NCBI RefSeq assembly: GCF_024437655.1
Contig: NZ_JANBVF010000007.1
Location: 24,831-88,830 of the forward strand
Direction: 5' to 3'
DNA: 64,000 nucleotides
Source of the DNA: Chitinolyticbacter albus
GTDB lineage: Bacteria; Pseudomonadota; Gammaproteobacteria; Burkholderiales; Chitinibacteraceae
Numbering within the stretch: position 1 is the stretch's first letter; every line of letters starts with the position of its first letter. Position numbers and translations under genes: made by a program. Below, piece by piece: positions 25,983 to 35,179 of this stretch. Below the pieces are notes generated by a model. That model made no database searches, had not been told where the DNA came from, and was given only the letters and a program-made list of their open reading frames with translations.

Positions 25983-26990
25983 CTATCGCCAGGGCCGGCT
26001 GTAGGCACCCAGCGTCTGCTGGTGTCCTTCGGAGACATTGGCAAGCGCCGTATCCCACGAGCGCTTCACCGAATAACCGGGCCGCGCGGCCGCATCCAGC
26101 GCCGCACGCAAGGTGGCGGTCACGCCGGCGACGTAAGCCGGGCTGCGCTGACGCCCCTCGACCTTGATCGCGGCGACGCCGGCGCGGATCAGCTCGGGCA
26201 GGATGGCCAGCGTATTGAGGCTGGTCGGCTCCTCCAGCGCGTAATAGGTGTCGCCGGCCACCTCGAAGCGGCCCTTGCACAGCGTGGGATAGCCGGCGGG
26301 ATCGCCCGGCGCGTAACGATCGATCAGCACGCCGGACAACCGCGCCTCGGTATGACCGTTCACATCGTGCCAGCGCACCGCGCTGGCCGGCGAACATACG
26401 CCCGCCGTATTGGGTGAGGCGCCAGTCGCGTAGCTCGACAGGATGCAGCGGCCTTCGACCATCACGCACAGGCTGCCGAAGCCGAACACTTCGATCTCCA
26501 CTTCGGTCTGTGCGATCACCTGCTGCACCTGCGCCAGGGTCAGCACCCGCGGCAGCACCGCGCGGCGGATGCCGAAGCATTCGTGCGCCAGGCGGATCGC
26601 CGCCGGATTGGTCGCCGAGCCCTGCACCGACAGGTGCAGCCGCAGTTGCGGATGGACACGATGCGCGTAGTCGAGCAAGCCCACGTCGGCGATGATGACC
26701 GCGTCCGCACCCAGTTCGGCCGCAGCATCGACTGCGCGCTGCCATTGCCGGGTTTGCCCGCCTTGGGCGTAGGTATTGATGGCCACCAGCAATTCGCGGC
26801 CATGGCGGCGTACATAGGCCAGCCCTTCGCGCAACTGCGTGTCGCCAAAGTTCAGGCCTGCGAAATTGCGCGCGTTGGTCGCGTCGCGAAACCCCACATA
26901 GACCGCATCGGCGCCCGCATCAACGGCGGCGCGCAACGCCGGCAGGCTACCGGCGGGACAGACGAGCTTGGGGCTGGACAGGGCTGACAA
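25983..26990 (-). CDS. ubiU: UbiU, O2-independent ubiquinone hydroxylation factor
   Basis: A 335-residue U32-family protein (YhbU), partner of UbiV in oxygen-independent ring hydroxylation. It shows LVCPAGSLPALRAAVDAGADAVYVGF at the start (two conserved blocks), FGFGSLCVMVEGRC, NTAGVCSP and YPTLCKGRF, which supply the four iron-sulfur cysteines. The start is a TTG preceded by GGAG and is therefore less certain. An FNR-like site is centred about 63 bases upstream. Confidence 0.9.
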   Translation of the reverse strand: MSALSSPKLVCPAGSLPALRAAVDAGADAVYVGFRDATNARNFAGLNFGDTQLREGLAYVRRHGRELLVAINTYAQGGQTRQWQRAVDAAAELGADAVIIADVGLLDYAHRVHPQLRLHLSVQGSATNPAAIRLAHECFGIRRAVLPRVLTLAQVQQVIAQTEVEIEVFGFGSLCVMVEGRCILSSYATGASPNTAGVCSPASAVRWHDVNGHTEARLSGVLIDRYAPGDPAGYPTLCKGRFEVAGDTYYALEEPTSLNTLAILPELIRAGVAAIKVEGRQRSPAYVAGVTATLRAALDAAARPGYSVKRSWDTALANVSEGHQQTLGAYSRPWR

Positions 26991-27046
26991 GGCGGGCGCT
27001 CCCCGATGAAGTGCAGGGAGCTTAGAGACGCGTTGCGCCCCATTCT

Positions 27047-27060
27047 TTGCTCCAGATCAA
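27047..27060. promoter_or_regulatory. FNR/ANR-like site upstream of ubiU
   Basis: TTGCT-CCAG-ATCAA matches nine of the ten fixed positions of the FNR consensus TTGAT-N4-ATCAA. It is centred about 63 bases before the ubiU start codon, a distance compatible with an activator site at -41.5 of a promoter. This fits the known anaerobic role of UbiU. Confidence 0.6.
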
Positions 27061-27067
27061 GGCCGCG

Positions 27068-27946
27068 TCACGTGCCGATGCGCAATCCGGCTATCGCGCT
27101 GGGCACCACGCCATGATGCTGGCGAAAGCGCCGCGAAAAGCTCGCCACTTCCTGGTAGCCAACGGCGGCGGCCACGTCGCCAACGCGCACGCCAGTGACC
27201 AGCAGCTCGCGGGCACGCTGCATGCGCAGCGCCAGCACCTTCTGCCCCGGCGATTGGCCATAGTGCTGCAGGCAGAGCCGGTGCAGATGCGCGTGGGCCA
27301 CGCCGAGCCGTGCCGCGAGTTCGGCCACCGGCCAGTCGTGGCCGGGTTGGGCCGCCACCTCGGCGAACACCCGCTGCAGCCGCTGTGCCCAGCCATCCTG
27401 CTGGCGCTGCCTGCCCAGCGCGCGCTCCAGCAGCCGGGCAACCAGATCGAGCACCGGCACCACCAGCGTCTCGGTCTCACCCTCGTTATGGCACTGCGCC
27501 TCGCGCTGCAGCCACGACACGGCATCCCACAAACTGGCACCTTCGCCGCCGGCAAGCACATAGGGCTGTGGCCGGTACAGGTGCTGCCAGCGCGGCTCGT
27601 CACGTAGCAGGAACCACACATGCCGAAACGTGGCGTCGCCGGTTCGGCGAAAGCCGCCGTGGCGCAGCGCCGGCATTACGCCACAGTCGCCAGGCGCCAG
27701 CGTCCAGCTGGCCTTGCCGTCGAACAGCTCGGCTTCACCGGCGAGGCTGAACACCACCGCGTGAAACGGTGCATCGAGCCGCTCCACCTCACAGAGGCCG
27801 GTTGGGCTGGCAACACCGCACATGAAGATGCCGCGCGAACGCATCGGTGGGTAGGACGCCCGGTGAAATACGTGGGCACCGACCTGGCGCGGCGGCTCGC
27901 TCGCCAGGCCATCGGATTCGAAACGCTCGGAGTAGATCGTGGCCAT
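27068..27946 (-). CDS. AraC-family regulator
   Basis: A 292-residue regulator with an N-terminal cupin-like sensing domain (HAVVFSLAGEAELFDGK, PGDCGVMPALRHGG) and a C-terminal AraC double helix-turn-helix (about 190-285, with VAAAVGYQEVASFSRRFRQ as the second unit). It is divergent from the ABC transporter operon by 107 bp and might regulate it. It lies upstream of ubiU on the same strand but with its own spacing. Confidence 0.87.
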   Translation of the reverse strand: MATIYSERFESDGLASEPPRQVGAHVFHRASYPPMRSRGIFMCGVASPTGLCEVERLDAPFHAVVFSLAGEAELFDGKASWTLAPGDCGVMPALRHGGFRRTGDATFRHVWFLLRDEPRWQHLYRPQPYVLAGGEGASLWDAVSWLQREAQCHNEGETETLVVPVLDLVARLLERALGRQRQQDGWAQRLQRVFAEVAAQPGHDWPVAELAARLGVAHAHLHRLCLQHYGQSPGQKVLALRMQRARELLVTGVRVGDVAAAVGYQEVASFSRRFRQHHGVVPSAIAGLRIGT

Positions 27947-28053
27947 GCTGGAATGGTGAGAGTTTTAGACAAATCACCGGCAAAAATCCGACATTCCGCT
28001 GACGATCCGAGTCCGGTAGCTTAACGGTTTACCGACAGCCCAGCCACCGCGCC

Positions 28054-29058
28054 ATGACCGCCATCATCGTCGCCGACCAACTCAGCCGCATCTACCGCAG
28101 CCCCCGTCCCGCATCGAACTGGCGCGAGCGACTGACCCATCTGATTCGGCCTCGCTTTGACGATGCACTGTCGGTCGACGCCGTCAGCTTCGAGGTGGCG
28201 CGTGGCGAATGCGTGGCGCTGGTCGGGCCCAACGGCGCCGGCAAATCGACCACCATCAAGATGCTGACCGGTGTGCTGGCACCCAGCAGCGGCCGGGTGA
28301 TGGTAGCCGGGTTCGATCCGCAACGGCAGCGCCGCGACTACGTGAAGCGCATCGGCGTGGTGTTCGGCCAGCGCTCGCAGCTGTGGTGGGATCTGCCGGT
28401 ACGCGATTCCTTCCGCATATTGCAATCGCTGTTCGATATTCCCGACGCGGTTTACCAGCAGCAACTGGCACTGTTCCGCCGCGAAGGCGGGCTGGACGAA
28501 TTCTGGCAGCGCCCGGCGCGCACGCTGAGCCTGGGCCAGCGCATGCTGTGCGAGATCGCGGCAAGCTTTCTGCACGCGCCGGACGTGGTGTTCCTCGATG
28601 AGCCGACCATCGGGCTCGATCTGGAAATGAAGGCGCGGATGCGCGCGCTGATCGGCCAGCTCAACCGCGAAGCCGGAACCACGGTGCTGATCACCTCGCA
28701 CGACGTGGGCGACATCGAAAAGCTGACGCAGCGGCTGCTCTTGATCGATCACGGCCAGTTGCGCTTTGACGGCAGCCTCGCGCACTTCAAGGCCCACGCC
28801 GGCGACGGCCGCTGGTGGGCGGCGCGACTGGCCGAAGGTCAGCACCACGCCGCGTCGCAAGCGCTCACCGCCCACCCGCTCGCCCCGGTGGTGCGACAGA
28901 ACGGCGACTGGCTGGAAGTGGCCCGACTCGACACGCTGCCGTTCGCCGAGTTGTTGCAGCTCTTGGCGCCCTTTGCCGTGCACGAAATCAAGCCGGTAGA
29001 ACAGGGGCTGGAAGAATTGCTGCACGGCTTCTACCTCGCCAGCAAGGGCGCGGCATGA
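28054..29058 (+). CDS. ABC-2 transporter ATP-binding protein
   Basis: A 334-residue ATPase. It has Walker A GPNGAGKST (about residues 59-67), Q-loop FGQRSQLWWD, signature TLSLGQRM (about 152), Walker B VVFLDEPT (about 178) and H-loop ITSHD. Its N-terminal extension and sequence match the ATPases paired with DUF990-type (ABC-2) permeases, which export unknown hydrophobic compounds or peptides. It overlaps the first permease gene by ATGA. Confidence 0.88.
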   Translation: MTAIIVADQLSRIYRSPRPASNWRERLTHLIRPRFDDALSVDAVSFEVARGECVALVGPNGAGKSTTIKMLTGVLAPSSGRVMVAGFDPQRQRRDYVKRIGVVFGQRSQLWWDLPVRDSFRILQSLFDIPDAVYQQQLALFRREGGLDEFWQRPARTLSLGQRMLCEIAASFLHAPDVVFLDEPTIGLDLEMKARMRALIGQLNREAGTTVLITSHDVGDIEKLTQRLLLIDHGQLRFDGSLAHFKAHAGDGRWWAARLAEGQHHAASQALTAHPLAPVVRQNGDWLEVARLDTLPFAELLQLLAPFAVHEIKPVEQGLEELLHGFYLASKGAA

Positions 29059-29840
29059 GACATGCGCTGCAAGCCGGTGCGGCCCTGGTCTGGGCCAGTG
29101 CGCGCATCACCGCCACCGACCGCAAGGGCCGGCTGATCCTCACGCTGGGTTATCTACTGGGAATGTGGCTGCTGTTCTGGCTGTGGCGCGGTATTTACGC
29201 CGCCGACCCGCACCGTGCCGGCCTCGATTTCGCCACCGCGCTCGCCCACGTCGCCACCGCGCAGACGCTGTTCGCGCTTCTGCATACCAGCGCCGACTGG
29301 ACGCTGGCGCGCGAGATCCGCTCGGGCGAAGTCGCAGCGCAGCTGATCCAGCCGGTGAACCTGTGCTGGCGTCATGGCGCCCAGGCGCTGGGACGCGTAC
29401 TGGCCAAGCTCGTCTACACGTTGCCGGCGCTACTGCTGTTCCTCTGGTGGGCGGGTCTTGCGCTACGGCCCGCCAGCTGGCTGGTGGCGCTGATCTCCGT
29501 GCTGCTGAGCTTCGTCTTGCTGTTCTGCATCGCCTTCGTCACCGGGCTCGCCGGCTTTCTCGCTACCGACCTGTGGGGCATCACTGCCAGCAAGGACGCT
29601 CTGGTGCAGTTCCTAGGCGGCGCACTGATCCCGCTGGCCTTCTTCCCCCCGGCTGCGCAGGCCGCGCTGCACTGGCTGCCGTTCGCCCATTTCTTCAACA
29701 CCCCCGTGGCCTACCTCACCGGCCAGACTGCTGCGCTGACACCATTGCTGCTGCAAGCGGCGTGGACCGTCGTCTTCGTGCTCGGCGCAGAATGGGCGGC
29801 GCGACAGATTCAGCGCCGGCTGGTGATCTTTGGAGCTTGA
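29055..29840 (+). CDS. ABC-2 permease (DUF990), first subunit
   Basis: A 261-residue membrane protein with six hydrophobic segments, matching one half of the DUF990-type ABC-2 permease pair. The GEVAAQLIQPVN stretch near residue 95 is typical of the family. Its ATG overlaps the ATPase stop. A GNAT gene follows two bases after its stop, before the second permease gene. Confidence 0.82.
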   Translation: MRHALQAGAALVWASARITATDRKGRLILTLGYLLGMWLLFWLWRGIYAADPHRAGLDFATALAHVATAQTLFALLHTSADWTLAREIRSGEVAAQLIQPVNLCWRHGAQALGRVLAKLVYTLPALLLFLWWAGLALRPASWLVALISVLLSFVLLFCIAFVTGLAGFLATDLWGITASKDALVQFLGGALIPLAFFPPAAQAALHWLPFAHFFNTPVAYLTGQTAALTPLLLQAAWTVVFVLGAEWAARQIQRRLVIFGA

Positions 29841-29841
29841 T

Positions 29842-30279
29842 ATGCCCAACCCTGTTGTCTTCGATTTCGACCTTGCCGCCATGGACTGGCCGCGCATCAC
29901 CGGCTGGCTCGCCAGCAGCTACTGGTCGCCGGGTATCAGCCAGCGCTATGTCGAGCAGGGCGCGCGCGCCTCCACCGTGGTGATTGGCGCCTTTGTCGAT
30001 GGCGTACAGGTGGGCTATGGGCGCGCAGTGAGCGACACCGTGCGCTTCCTCTACCTCGCCGACATCTACGTCGATGAGGCCTGGCGCGGTCGCGGCATCG
30101 CTAGCGAACTGGTGCGGCAACTGCTGGCGCATCCGCTGCTCGCCCAAGTGGCCAGCGGCTATCTGCTGACCGGCGACGCGCACGCGCTGTATCGCCGCTT
30201 CGGTTTCGACACCTATCCGACGCCGGAGCGCTTCATACTGCGCCGCAATCCGGACGCGCTCGACTTCACGGAAGACTGA
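29842..30279 (+). CDS. GNAT-family N-acetyltransferase
   Basis: A 145-residue GNAT protein with the acetyl-CoA loop VDEAWRGRGIASELV (about 75-90) and the terminal YRRFGFDTYP. It sits between the two permease genes of an ABC-2 transporter with 1-2 base spacings, so it is surely cotranscribed. The position suggests it acetylates either the exported compound or a toxic substrate, giving self-protection coupled to export. The substrate is unknown. Confidence 0.85.
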   Translation: MPNPVVFDFDLAAMDWPRITGWLASSYWSPGISQRYVEQGARASTVVIGAFVDGVQVGYGRAVSDTVRFLYLADIYVDEAWRGRGIASELVRQLLAHPLLAQVASGYLLTGDAHALYRRFGFDTYPTPERFILRRNPDALDFTED

Positions 30280-30280
30280 G

Positions 30281-31063
30281 ATGAGCTATTTCGCCGCCTA
30301 CGGCCGGCTGATCGCTGCCGACGCCAAGGTCAAGCTGGCCAATCGCGCCGATTTCGCCTTCATTCTGCTCGGCATGATCGCCACCTCGCTCTCGAGTGGC
30401 GCCGCGCTCTACCTGATGGTGGGCCAGGGCGGCACCATGGCAGGCTACAGCCGGTATGAACTCGTGTTCATGCAGGGCTTCATGTTCTGCACCTACGCCT
30501 TCGAGAGCAGCTTCTGCAATGCGATGTACATGCTGGAAACCTGGCTGAAGAACGGCAACTTCGTGCGCTACTACCTGCGCCCAGTACACCCGATCAAGAC
30601 GCTGCTGCTGGAACGCTTCCACCCGCAAGGGATCATCGTGCTCGGCGTCGGCCTCGCCTTCTGCGGCTTCGCGCTGGCGCACCTGCCCGATCTGGTCGAC
30701 GCGCGCTTCGTGCTCGCCTTCCTGCTGCTATGGCCGCTGGCGGCGCTGCTGCTCACCACCATCAATCTTGCAGCCATCTCCAGCTGCTTCTTCGTCGGCG
30801 AGTTTTTCCCGGTGTTCCATACCGTGGGCAAGATCACCGACATGTCGCGCTATCCGTTCGAGGTCTTCCCCAAACTGATGCGCCACGCCTTCCAGCTGTT
30901 GCCGCTGGCCGGCCTTGTCTGGTTGCCCTGCCAGGTATTGCTGCGCGGCGAGCCGCTGCTACCCATCCTGGCAGGCATGCTGCTGCTCGCCGCGGTCAGC
31001 CTCGGCCTGCTCAACTGGCAATGGCGCGCCGGCATGCGACGCTGGGCCGGCGCCGGCGGCTAG
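30281..31063 (+). CDS. ABC-2 permease (DUF990), second subunit
   Basis: A 260-residue membrane protein, the second DUF990-type permease, with six hydrophobic segments. YYLRPVHPIKTLLLERF near residue 95 parallels the RSGEVAAQLIQPVN stretch in the first subunit. PFEVFPKLMRHAFQLLPLAG lies near the end of the family core. It starts one base after the GNAT stop. Together with the ATPase and first permease it should form one exporter. Confidence 0.82.
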   Translation: MSYFAAYGRLIAADAKVKLANRADFAFILLGMIATSLSSGAALYLMVGQGGTMAGYSRYELVFMQGFMFCTYAFESSFCNAMYMLETWLKNGNFVRYYLRPVHPIKTLLLERFHPQGIIVLGVGLAFCGFALAHLPDLVDARFVLAFLLLWPLAALLLTTINLAAISSCFFVGEFFPVFHTVGKITDMSRYPFEVFPKLMRHAFQLLPLAGLVWLPCQVLLRGEPLLPILAGMLLLAAVSLGLLNWQWRAGMRRWAGAGG

Positions 31064-31180
31064 GAGCTGCAAACAAAACCCAGCGCAGCGGTTCTGGCAA
31101 GAAGTACGAAACGCAGACAGTACAAGCGTACGGCAAGTGAGTGCGACGCAGCCGGAACGGTTTTGTCTGCTACACGAGGC

Positions 31181-31777
31181 TCAATACACCCGGTAGACCC
31201 GGCCAGTGTCGCGCCCTTCCACGCTGCGGCGGTACGCCAGCGCGGCGCGGGCGGCGGGTACCGGCTCGAAGCCGCGCAGGTAGTCACCGTAGACCGGCAC
31301 CGATTCGACCAGCATGCCGGGGCTGACCACGTTGATGCGCAGGCCGCGCGGCAGCTCGATGGCGGCGGCAACGGCGAAGGCATCGATCGCGGCCGAGCTC
31401 ATGGTCATCGCGCTGCCGTATGGAATCGGCTCGTGCGACAGGATGCCGCTGGTCAGCGTGAAGCTGCCGCCCTCGTTCAGCACCTGCTGGCCCGCCAGCA
31501 CCACGTTCACCTGACCCAGGAGCTTGTCGTTGAACGAAGTACGGTACTGCTCCACGGTGAATTCGGTGAGCGGCACCATCACACCGCCGCCGGCCGCGAC
31601 CACCACCGCATCGAGCGGCCCGGCTTCGCGGTACATGCTGGCCACGCTGCCTTCGTGCTTGATGTCGACCCGCAGATCGCCGCTGCTGCGCCCGGCGGTG
31701 ACGAGTTCGTGGGCGGCGAGTTCGCGGGTGATGGCCTGGCCCAGCGTGCCGTGGGCGCCGATGATGAGAATACGCAT
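31181..31777 (-). CDS. Short-chain dehydrogenase
   Basis: A 198-residue classical SDR-like protein. The Rossmann glycine motif IIGAHGTLGQ is at residues 4-13 and VVVAAGGG near residue 58. It is shorter than typical SDRs, and the active-site tyrosine region is unusual (YGSAMTMSSAAID). A GAGCAAGACC leader with AAGGAG supports the start. It diverges from a LysR gene that begins 89 bases away, so it is probably that regulator's target. Confidence 0.82.
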   Translation of the reverse strand: MRILIIGAHGTLGQAITRELAAHELVTAGRSSGDLRVDIKHEGSVASMYREAGPLDAVVVAAGGGVMVPLTEFTVEQYRTSFNDKLLGQVNVVLAGQQVLNEGGSFTLTSGILSHEPIPYGSAMTMSSAAIDAFAVAAAIELPRGLRINVVSPGMLVESVPVYGDYLRGFEPVPAARAALAYRRSVEGRDTGRVYRVY

Positions 31778-31866
31778 GGTCTTGCTCCTTGTTGTTGACG
31801 AAAACCATGTTATTCCTCGCAACATCGCGCGATAATCGGCATAGGATCGAACATATCGTCAATCAG

Positions 31867-32817
31867 ATGGAAACAATAACCAGCGCCGGACAACAGATGC
31901 AATGGGCGATCGCCTTCGCCGCAGTCGCCGAGCACGGCAGCTTCACTGCGGCTGCCACCGCGCTCGCCTGCTCCAAGGCGCTGGTCAGCAAGCAGGTGGC
32001 GCAGCTGGAAACACTGCTCGGCACACAGTTGCTGTTCCGCAGCACCCGCAAGCTCAGCCTCACCGAGTCCGGCCGGCTTTACCTGGAGCACTGTCGCCAC
32101 TGGCAGGCGGGGCTGAGTGCCGCACGCCAGGCCGTGGCCGAGCTGGGGCAGGAAATAGCCGGCACGGTGCGGCTGACGGTGCCGACGAGCTTCGGCGGCG
32201 TGTTCATGGCCGATGCGCTGATCGCGCTGCGCGAACGTCACCCCGGGCTGCAGATCGAGCTCGACCTCAGCCGGGAAGCACGCGATCTGGAAGCCGACGG
32301 CTTCGATGCCGCGATCCGCTCGCACCTGCCGCCACCGGAGCGGCTGGTGGCCAAGCCGCTCGCCATGGCGCAGGATTGGCTGGTGGCCGCACCCGCGCTG
32401 GTCGATCGCCTCGGCCCCCCGCAGCAACCGGCCGACCTCGCCGCGTGGCCCTGCCTTGCCAACAGCTTCTTCCGCCAGGATCTGCCGTGGCCACTCAGTC
32501 GCGACAGCCAACTTTTCAGCGCAAGCGGTCACGCTGCGCTGCGTGCCAACGATTACCAGCTGTTGCGCAATCTGGCACTGGCCGCCGCTGGCGCGCTGCG
32601 CATCCCGGCCTACCTGGTCTCGCCCGACGTCGCGGCCGGACGCCTGCTTCGGCTGCTACCGGACTACGCGCTGCCGGCGCAGCCCTTGTACCTGATCTAT
32701 CCGCAGCGTCTGCCTCAGCCGGCCAAGGTGCGCGCGCTGGTCGACTTTCTCGTCGACTGGTTCATCCAGCCACAACAGGCCGCCCTGCTGGGGCACGCCA
32801 TCAAAAAGGAATATTGA
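31867..32817 (+). CDS. LysR-family regulator
   Basis: A 316-residue LysR-type regulator of the CrgA/DsdC-like class. The helix-turn-helix covers about residues 10-70 (AVAEHGSFTAAATALACSK, LVSKQVAQLE), followed by the effector domain. The start at METITS is favoured because upstream in-frame codons overlap the divergent SDR promoter. It is divergent from the SDR gene and is followed after three bases by the YaiI-type gene. Confidence 0.87.
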   Translation: METITSAGQQMQWAIAFAAVAEHGSFTAAATALACSKALVSKQVAQLETLLGTQLLFRSTRKLSLTESGRLYLEHCRHWQAGLSAARQAVAELGQEIAGTVRLTVPTSFGGVFMADALIALRERHPGLQIELDLSREARDLEADGFDAAIRSHLPPPERLVAKPLAMAQDWLVAAPALVDRLGPPQQPADLAAWPCLANSFFRQDLPWPLSRDSQLFSASGHAALRANDYQLLRNLALAAAGALRIPAYLVSPDVAAGRLLRLLPDYALPAQPLYLIYPQRLPQPAKVRALVDFLVDWFIQPQQAALLGHAIKKEY

Positions 32818-32820
32818 GAT

Positions 32821-33270
32821 ATGCAGATCTGGGTCGACGCCGACGCCTGCCCGCGCGTGATCAAGGACATCCTGTTCCGCGCCGCCGAGCGCGCGCAGGT
32901 GCGCACCACGCTGGTCGCCAATCAGTTGCTGGCCGTGCCGCCGTCACCATGGATCACGGCGTTGCAGGTGCCACATGGCTTCGATGTGGCCGACGACGAA
33001 ATCGTGCGGCGCGTCGAGGCGGGCGATCTCGTCATCACCGCCGACATCCCCCTTGCCTCGGCGGTGATCGAGCGCGGCGCACTGGTGCTGGACCCGCGCG
33101 GTGAACGGCTCACTCCAGAAAACATCCGTGAGCGCCTCAACCTGCGCGATTTCATGCAAGGGCTGCGCGATGCCGGCGTCGAGACCGGCGGCCCCGCCAG
33201 CCTCAACCAGTCCGACCGCCAGGCCTTCGCCCGCGCGCTCGATACGCTGCTTGCCAAGCGCCCCAAGTGA
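32821..33270 (+). CDS. YaiI/YqxD (DUF188) family protein
   Basis: A 149-residue member of the DUF188/YaiI family, small PIN-like-fold proteins of unknown function found across bacteria. The start [24 protein letters not shown] is diagnostic in its two halves ([16 protein letters not shown]), as are VITADIPLA and NLRDFMQ. It follows the LysR gene by three bases and is probably cotranscribed. Confidence 0.88.
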   Translation: MQIWVDADACPRVIKDILFRAAERAQVRTTLVANQLLAVPPSPWITALQVPHGFDVADDEIVRRVEAGDLVITADIPLASAVIERGALVLDPRGERLTPENIRERLNLRDFMQGLRDAGVETGGPASLNQSDRQAFARALDTLLAKRPK

Positions 33271-33383
33271 TAAGCCGGCCACAGCACGACCCACATCGGA
33301 TGACGAGAGGGCAATCCGGGCAATGGGCAGTGACAGCCCGCAGGCATAAGTTGACGGCTTTCAGCCTGCAAGGAGCACACACG

Positions 33384-33731
33384 ATGTCCACCCCCTTAGA
33401 TGGCGCCTGGGAACTCCTGGGCGGACGCTGCGACGACAACGGCGAAACGCTGCACTACGAAAGCCTGGGCATGCGCTCGCGCAAGCTTTTGGCCGGTGGC
33501 TATTTCACTTTCGTGAGCCACCAGGGCGACAAGTTCTGGTCATCCGGCAGCGGCCGCTACGCGCTCGACGGCGAGCAATACACCGAAACCCCGGACATGG
33601 GCACGTTTCCCGCCGCCGCGATGCGCCCCTACGTGTTCCGCGCCCGGGTGCAAGGCGACGACTGGCACAACGAGCGCTGGGAAAACGGCGTCTGCGTCGA
33701 AGTCGAGCACTGGCGCCGCATCGGCAGCTAG
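33384..33731 (+). CDS. Hypothetical protein, lipocalin-like composition
   Basis: A 115-residue soluble protein with AAGGAG before the start. The beginning (DGAWELLGGR) and the alternating strand pattern with many Trp/Tyr (FWSSGSGRYAL, WHNERWENG, VEVEHWRRI) resemble small lipocalin/calycin barrels. No diagnostic motif was recognised, so the fold is a guess. It ends at a hairpin shared with dadA. Confidence 0.6.
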   Translation: MSTPLDGAWELLGGRCDDNGETLHYESLGMRSRKLLAGGYFTFVSHQGDKFWSSGSGRYALDGEQYTETPDMGTFPAAAMRPYVFRARVQGDDWHNERWENGVCVEVEHWRRIGS

Positions 33732-33752
33732 CCCGGCTCGTGCCAGCCGGGG
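33731..33752. terminator. Convergent hairpin
   Basis: An 8-bp stem (GCCCGGCT with AGCCGGGG, one G.T-type mismatch) directly at the stop of the hypothetical gene and before the dadA stop on the other strand. It has no T-run. Confidence 0.45.
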
Positions 33753-33754
33753 CC

Positions 33755-35080
33755 TCAGGCATGTACCGGTTGCCGGCCACCCTGTGGCACCGGGCGCGGT
33801 GCGGCAGCCGGGCGCTGATAGCGCGCCAGCGACAGGCCGGCCACGTCGATTTCCGGCACTCGGCCGGTGACGAGATCGGCCACCACCCGGCCCGAACCAC
33901 ACGCCATGGTCCAGCCCAGCGTGCCGTGCCCCGTATTGAGGAACACATTGCGCAGCGCGGTGCCGCATACCAGTGGCGTGCCGTCCGGCGTCATCGGCCG
34001 CAGTCCGGCCCAGGCCTCGGCCTGCTCGGGATCGCCCGCATCGGGGAACAGGTCGCGGGTGACCATACGCAGCGTGGCAATGCGCGCCGGATCGAGCCGG
34101 CGATCGTAACCGACGAGCTCGGCCATGCCGCCCACGCGCAGCCGATTATCAAAGCGGGTCAGCGCGATCTTGTAGGTTTCATCGAGCACGGTGGAACGTG
34201 GTGCGGCATCCGGGTCGTCGGCATGGAGCACCAGCGGCATGGTCAGCGAATAGCCCTTGACCGGGTAGATCGGCAGATCCAGACCCAGCGGCGCGGCAAG
34301 CTCGCGGCTGGCGCAGCCGGCGGCGATCACCAGCGCGTCGGTGGCCAGCGCCTCACCGTCGTCCAGTTCAATGCCGGTGACGCGGCCACGCTCGACGATC
34401 AACCGTTCCACTTCGACGAGATAGCGGAAATCGACGCCTACCGCGCGTGCCGCAGCTTCCAGTTGTTGGATGAACAGCCGGCAATCGCCGGTTTCGTCGT
34501 TGGGCATCTGCAGGCCGCCAGCGAGCTTGCCGGACACGCGTTCCAGCGCCGGCTCCACCTCGGCCAGTTCGTCGACGTCGAGCAGCCGATGCGGCACGCC
34601 CAGGCTGGCAAGGATGGCGGCGTCGCGCCGGGCGCCTTCCATCTGCGCGGCGCTGCGCAACAACTGCAGCGTACCGAGGCTGCGCGCCTCGTAATTGATC
34701 CCAAGGCTGGCACGTAGCCGGCGCAATTCGTCGCGGCTGTATTCGGCCAGCGCCACCATGCGCGACTTGTTGCGCTCATACGCAGCCGGGGTGCAGTTGG
34801 CCAGCAGCCGCGCCATCCAGGAAAGCTGGAACAGGCTGCCGTCGGGCCGGATGCGCAGCGGTGCATGACGCTGCAGCAGCCAACGCATCGCCTTCAGCGG
34901 CACGCCGGGCGCAGCCCAGGGCGCGGCGTAGCCGGGCGACACCTGTCCGGCGTTGGCGTAACTGGTTTCCTCCGCCGGCGCGGCATGCCGCTCCAGCACC
35001 GTGACTTCACAGCCGGCCTGCCGCAAGTACCAAGCGGCAGTCACGCCTACTACGCCTGCGCCGATCACAGTGACTTTCAT
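33755..35080 (-). CDS. dadA: D-amino acid dehydrogenase
   Basis: A 441-residue FAD protein of the DadA family, which oxidises D-amino acids (mainly D-alanine) and feeds electrons to quinones at the membrane. It shows the N-terminal GAGVVGVTAAWYL dinucleotide fold, ETSYANAGQVSPGYAAPWA (about 40-58), YPVKGYSLTMP, and GHGTLGWTMACGSG near the end. It diverges from an Lrp/AsnC gene, the usual arrangement for Lrp/DadR control. Confidence 0.92.
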   Translation of the reverse strand: MKVTVIGAGVVGVTAAWYLRQAGCEVTVLERHAAPAEETSYANAGQVSPGYAAPWAAPGVPLKAMRWLLQRHAPLRIRPDGSLFQLSWMARLLANCTPAAYERNKSRMVALAEYSRDELRRLRASLGINYEARSLGTLQLLRSAAQMEGARRDAAILASLGVPHRLLDVDELAEVEPALERVSGKLAGGLQMPNDETGDCRLFIQQLEAAARAVGVDFRYLVEVERLIVERGRVTGIELDDGEALATDALVIAAGCASRELAAPLGLDLPIYPVKGYSLTMPLVLHADDPDAAPRSTVLDETYKIALTRFDNRLRVGGMAELVGYDRRLDPARIATLRMVTRDLFPDAGDPEQAEAWAGLRPMTPDGTPLVCGTALRNVFLNTGHGTLGWTMACGSGRVVADLVTGRVPEIDVAGLSLARYQRPAAAPRPVPQGGRQPVHA

Positions 35081-35179
35081 GGTCCACCTCGGATGCAACT
35101 GCGTGGTCGATACTGCGAGTATATTGACCAATAAGCAGCGTTTTCCTCTGATGGTGATCGGATTTTTGGAGGTTTATCG

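Noticed and set aside
24691..26745. Minus-strand open frame running through the HD-GYP gene into ubiU
   Set aside because: It mixes the shadow of one gene with another frame of ubiU; both true genes have strong motif support.
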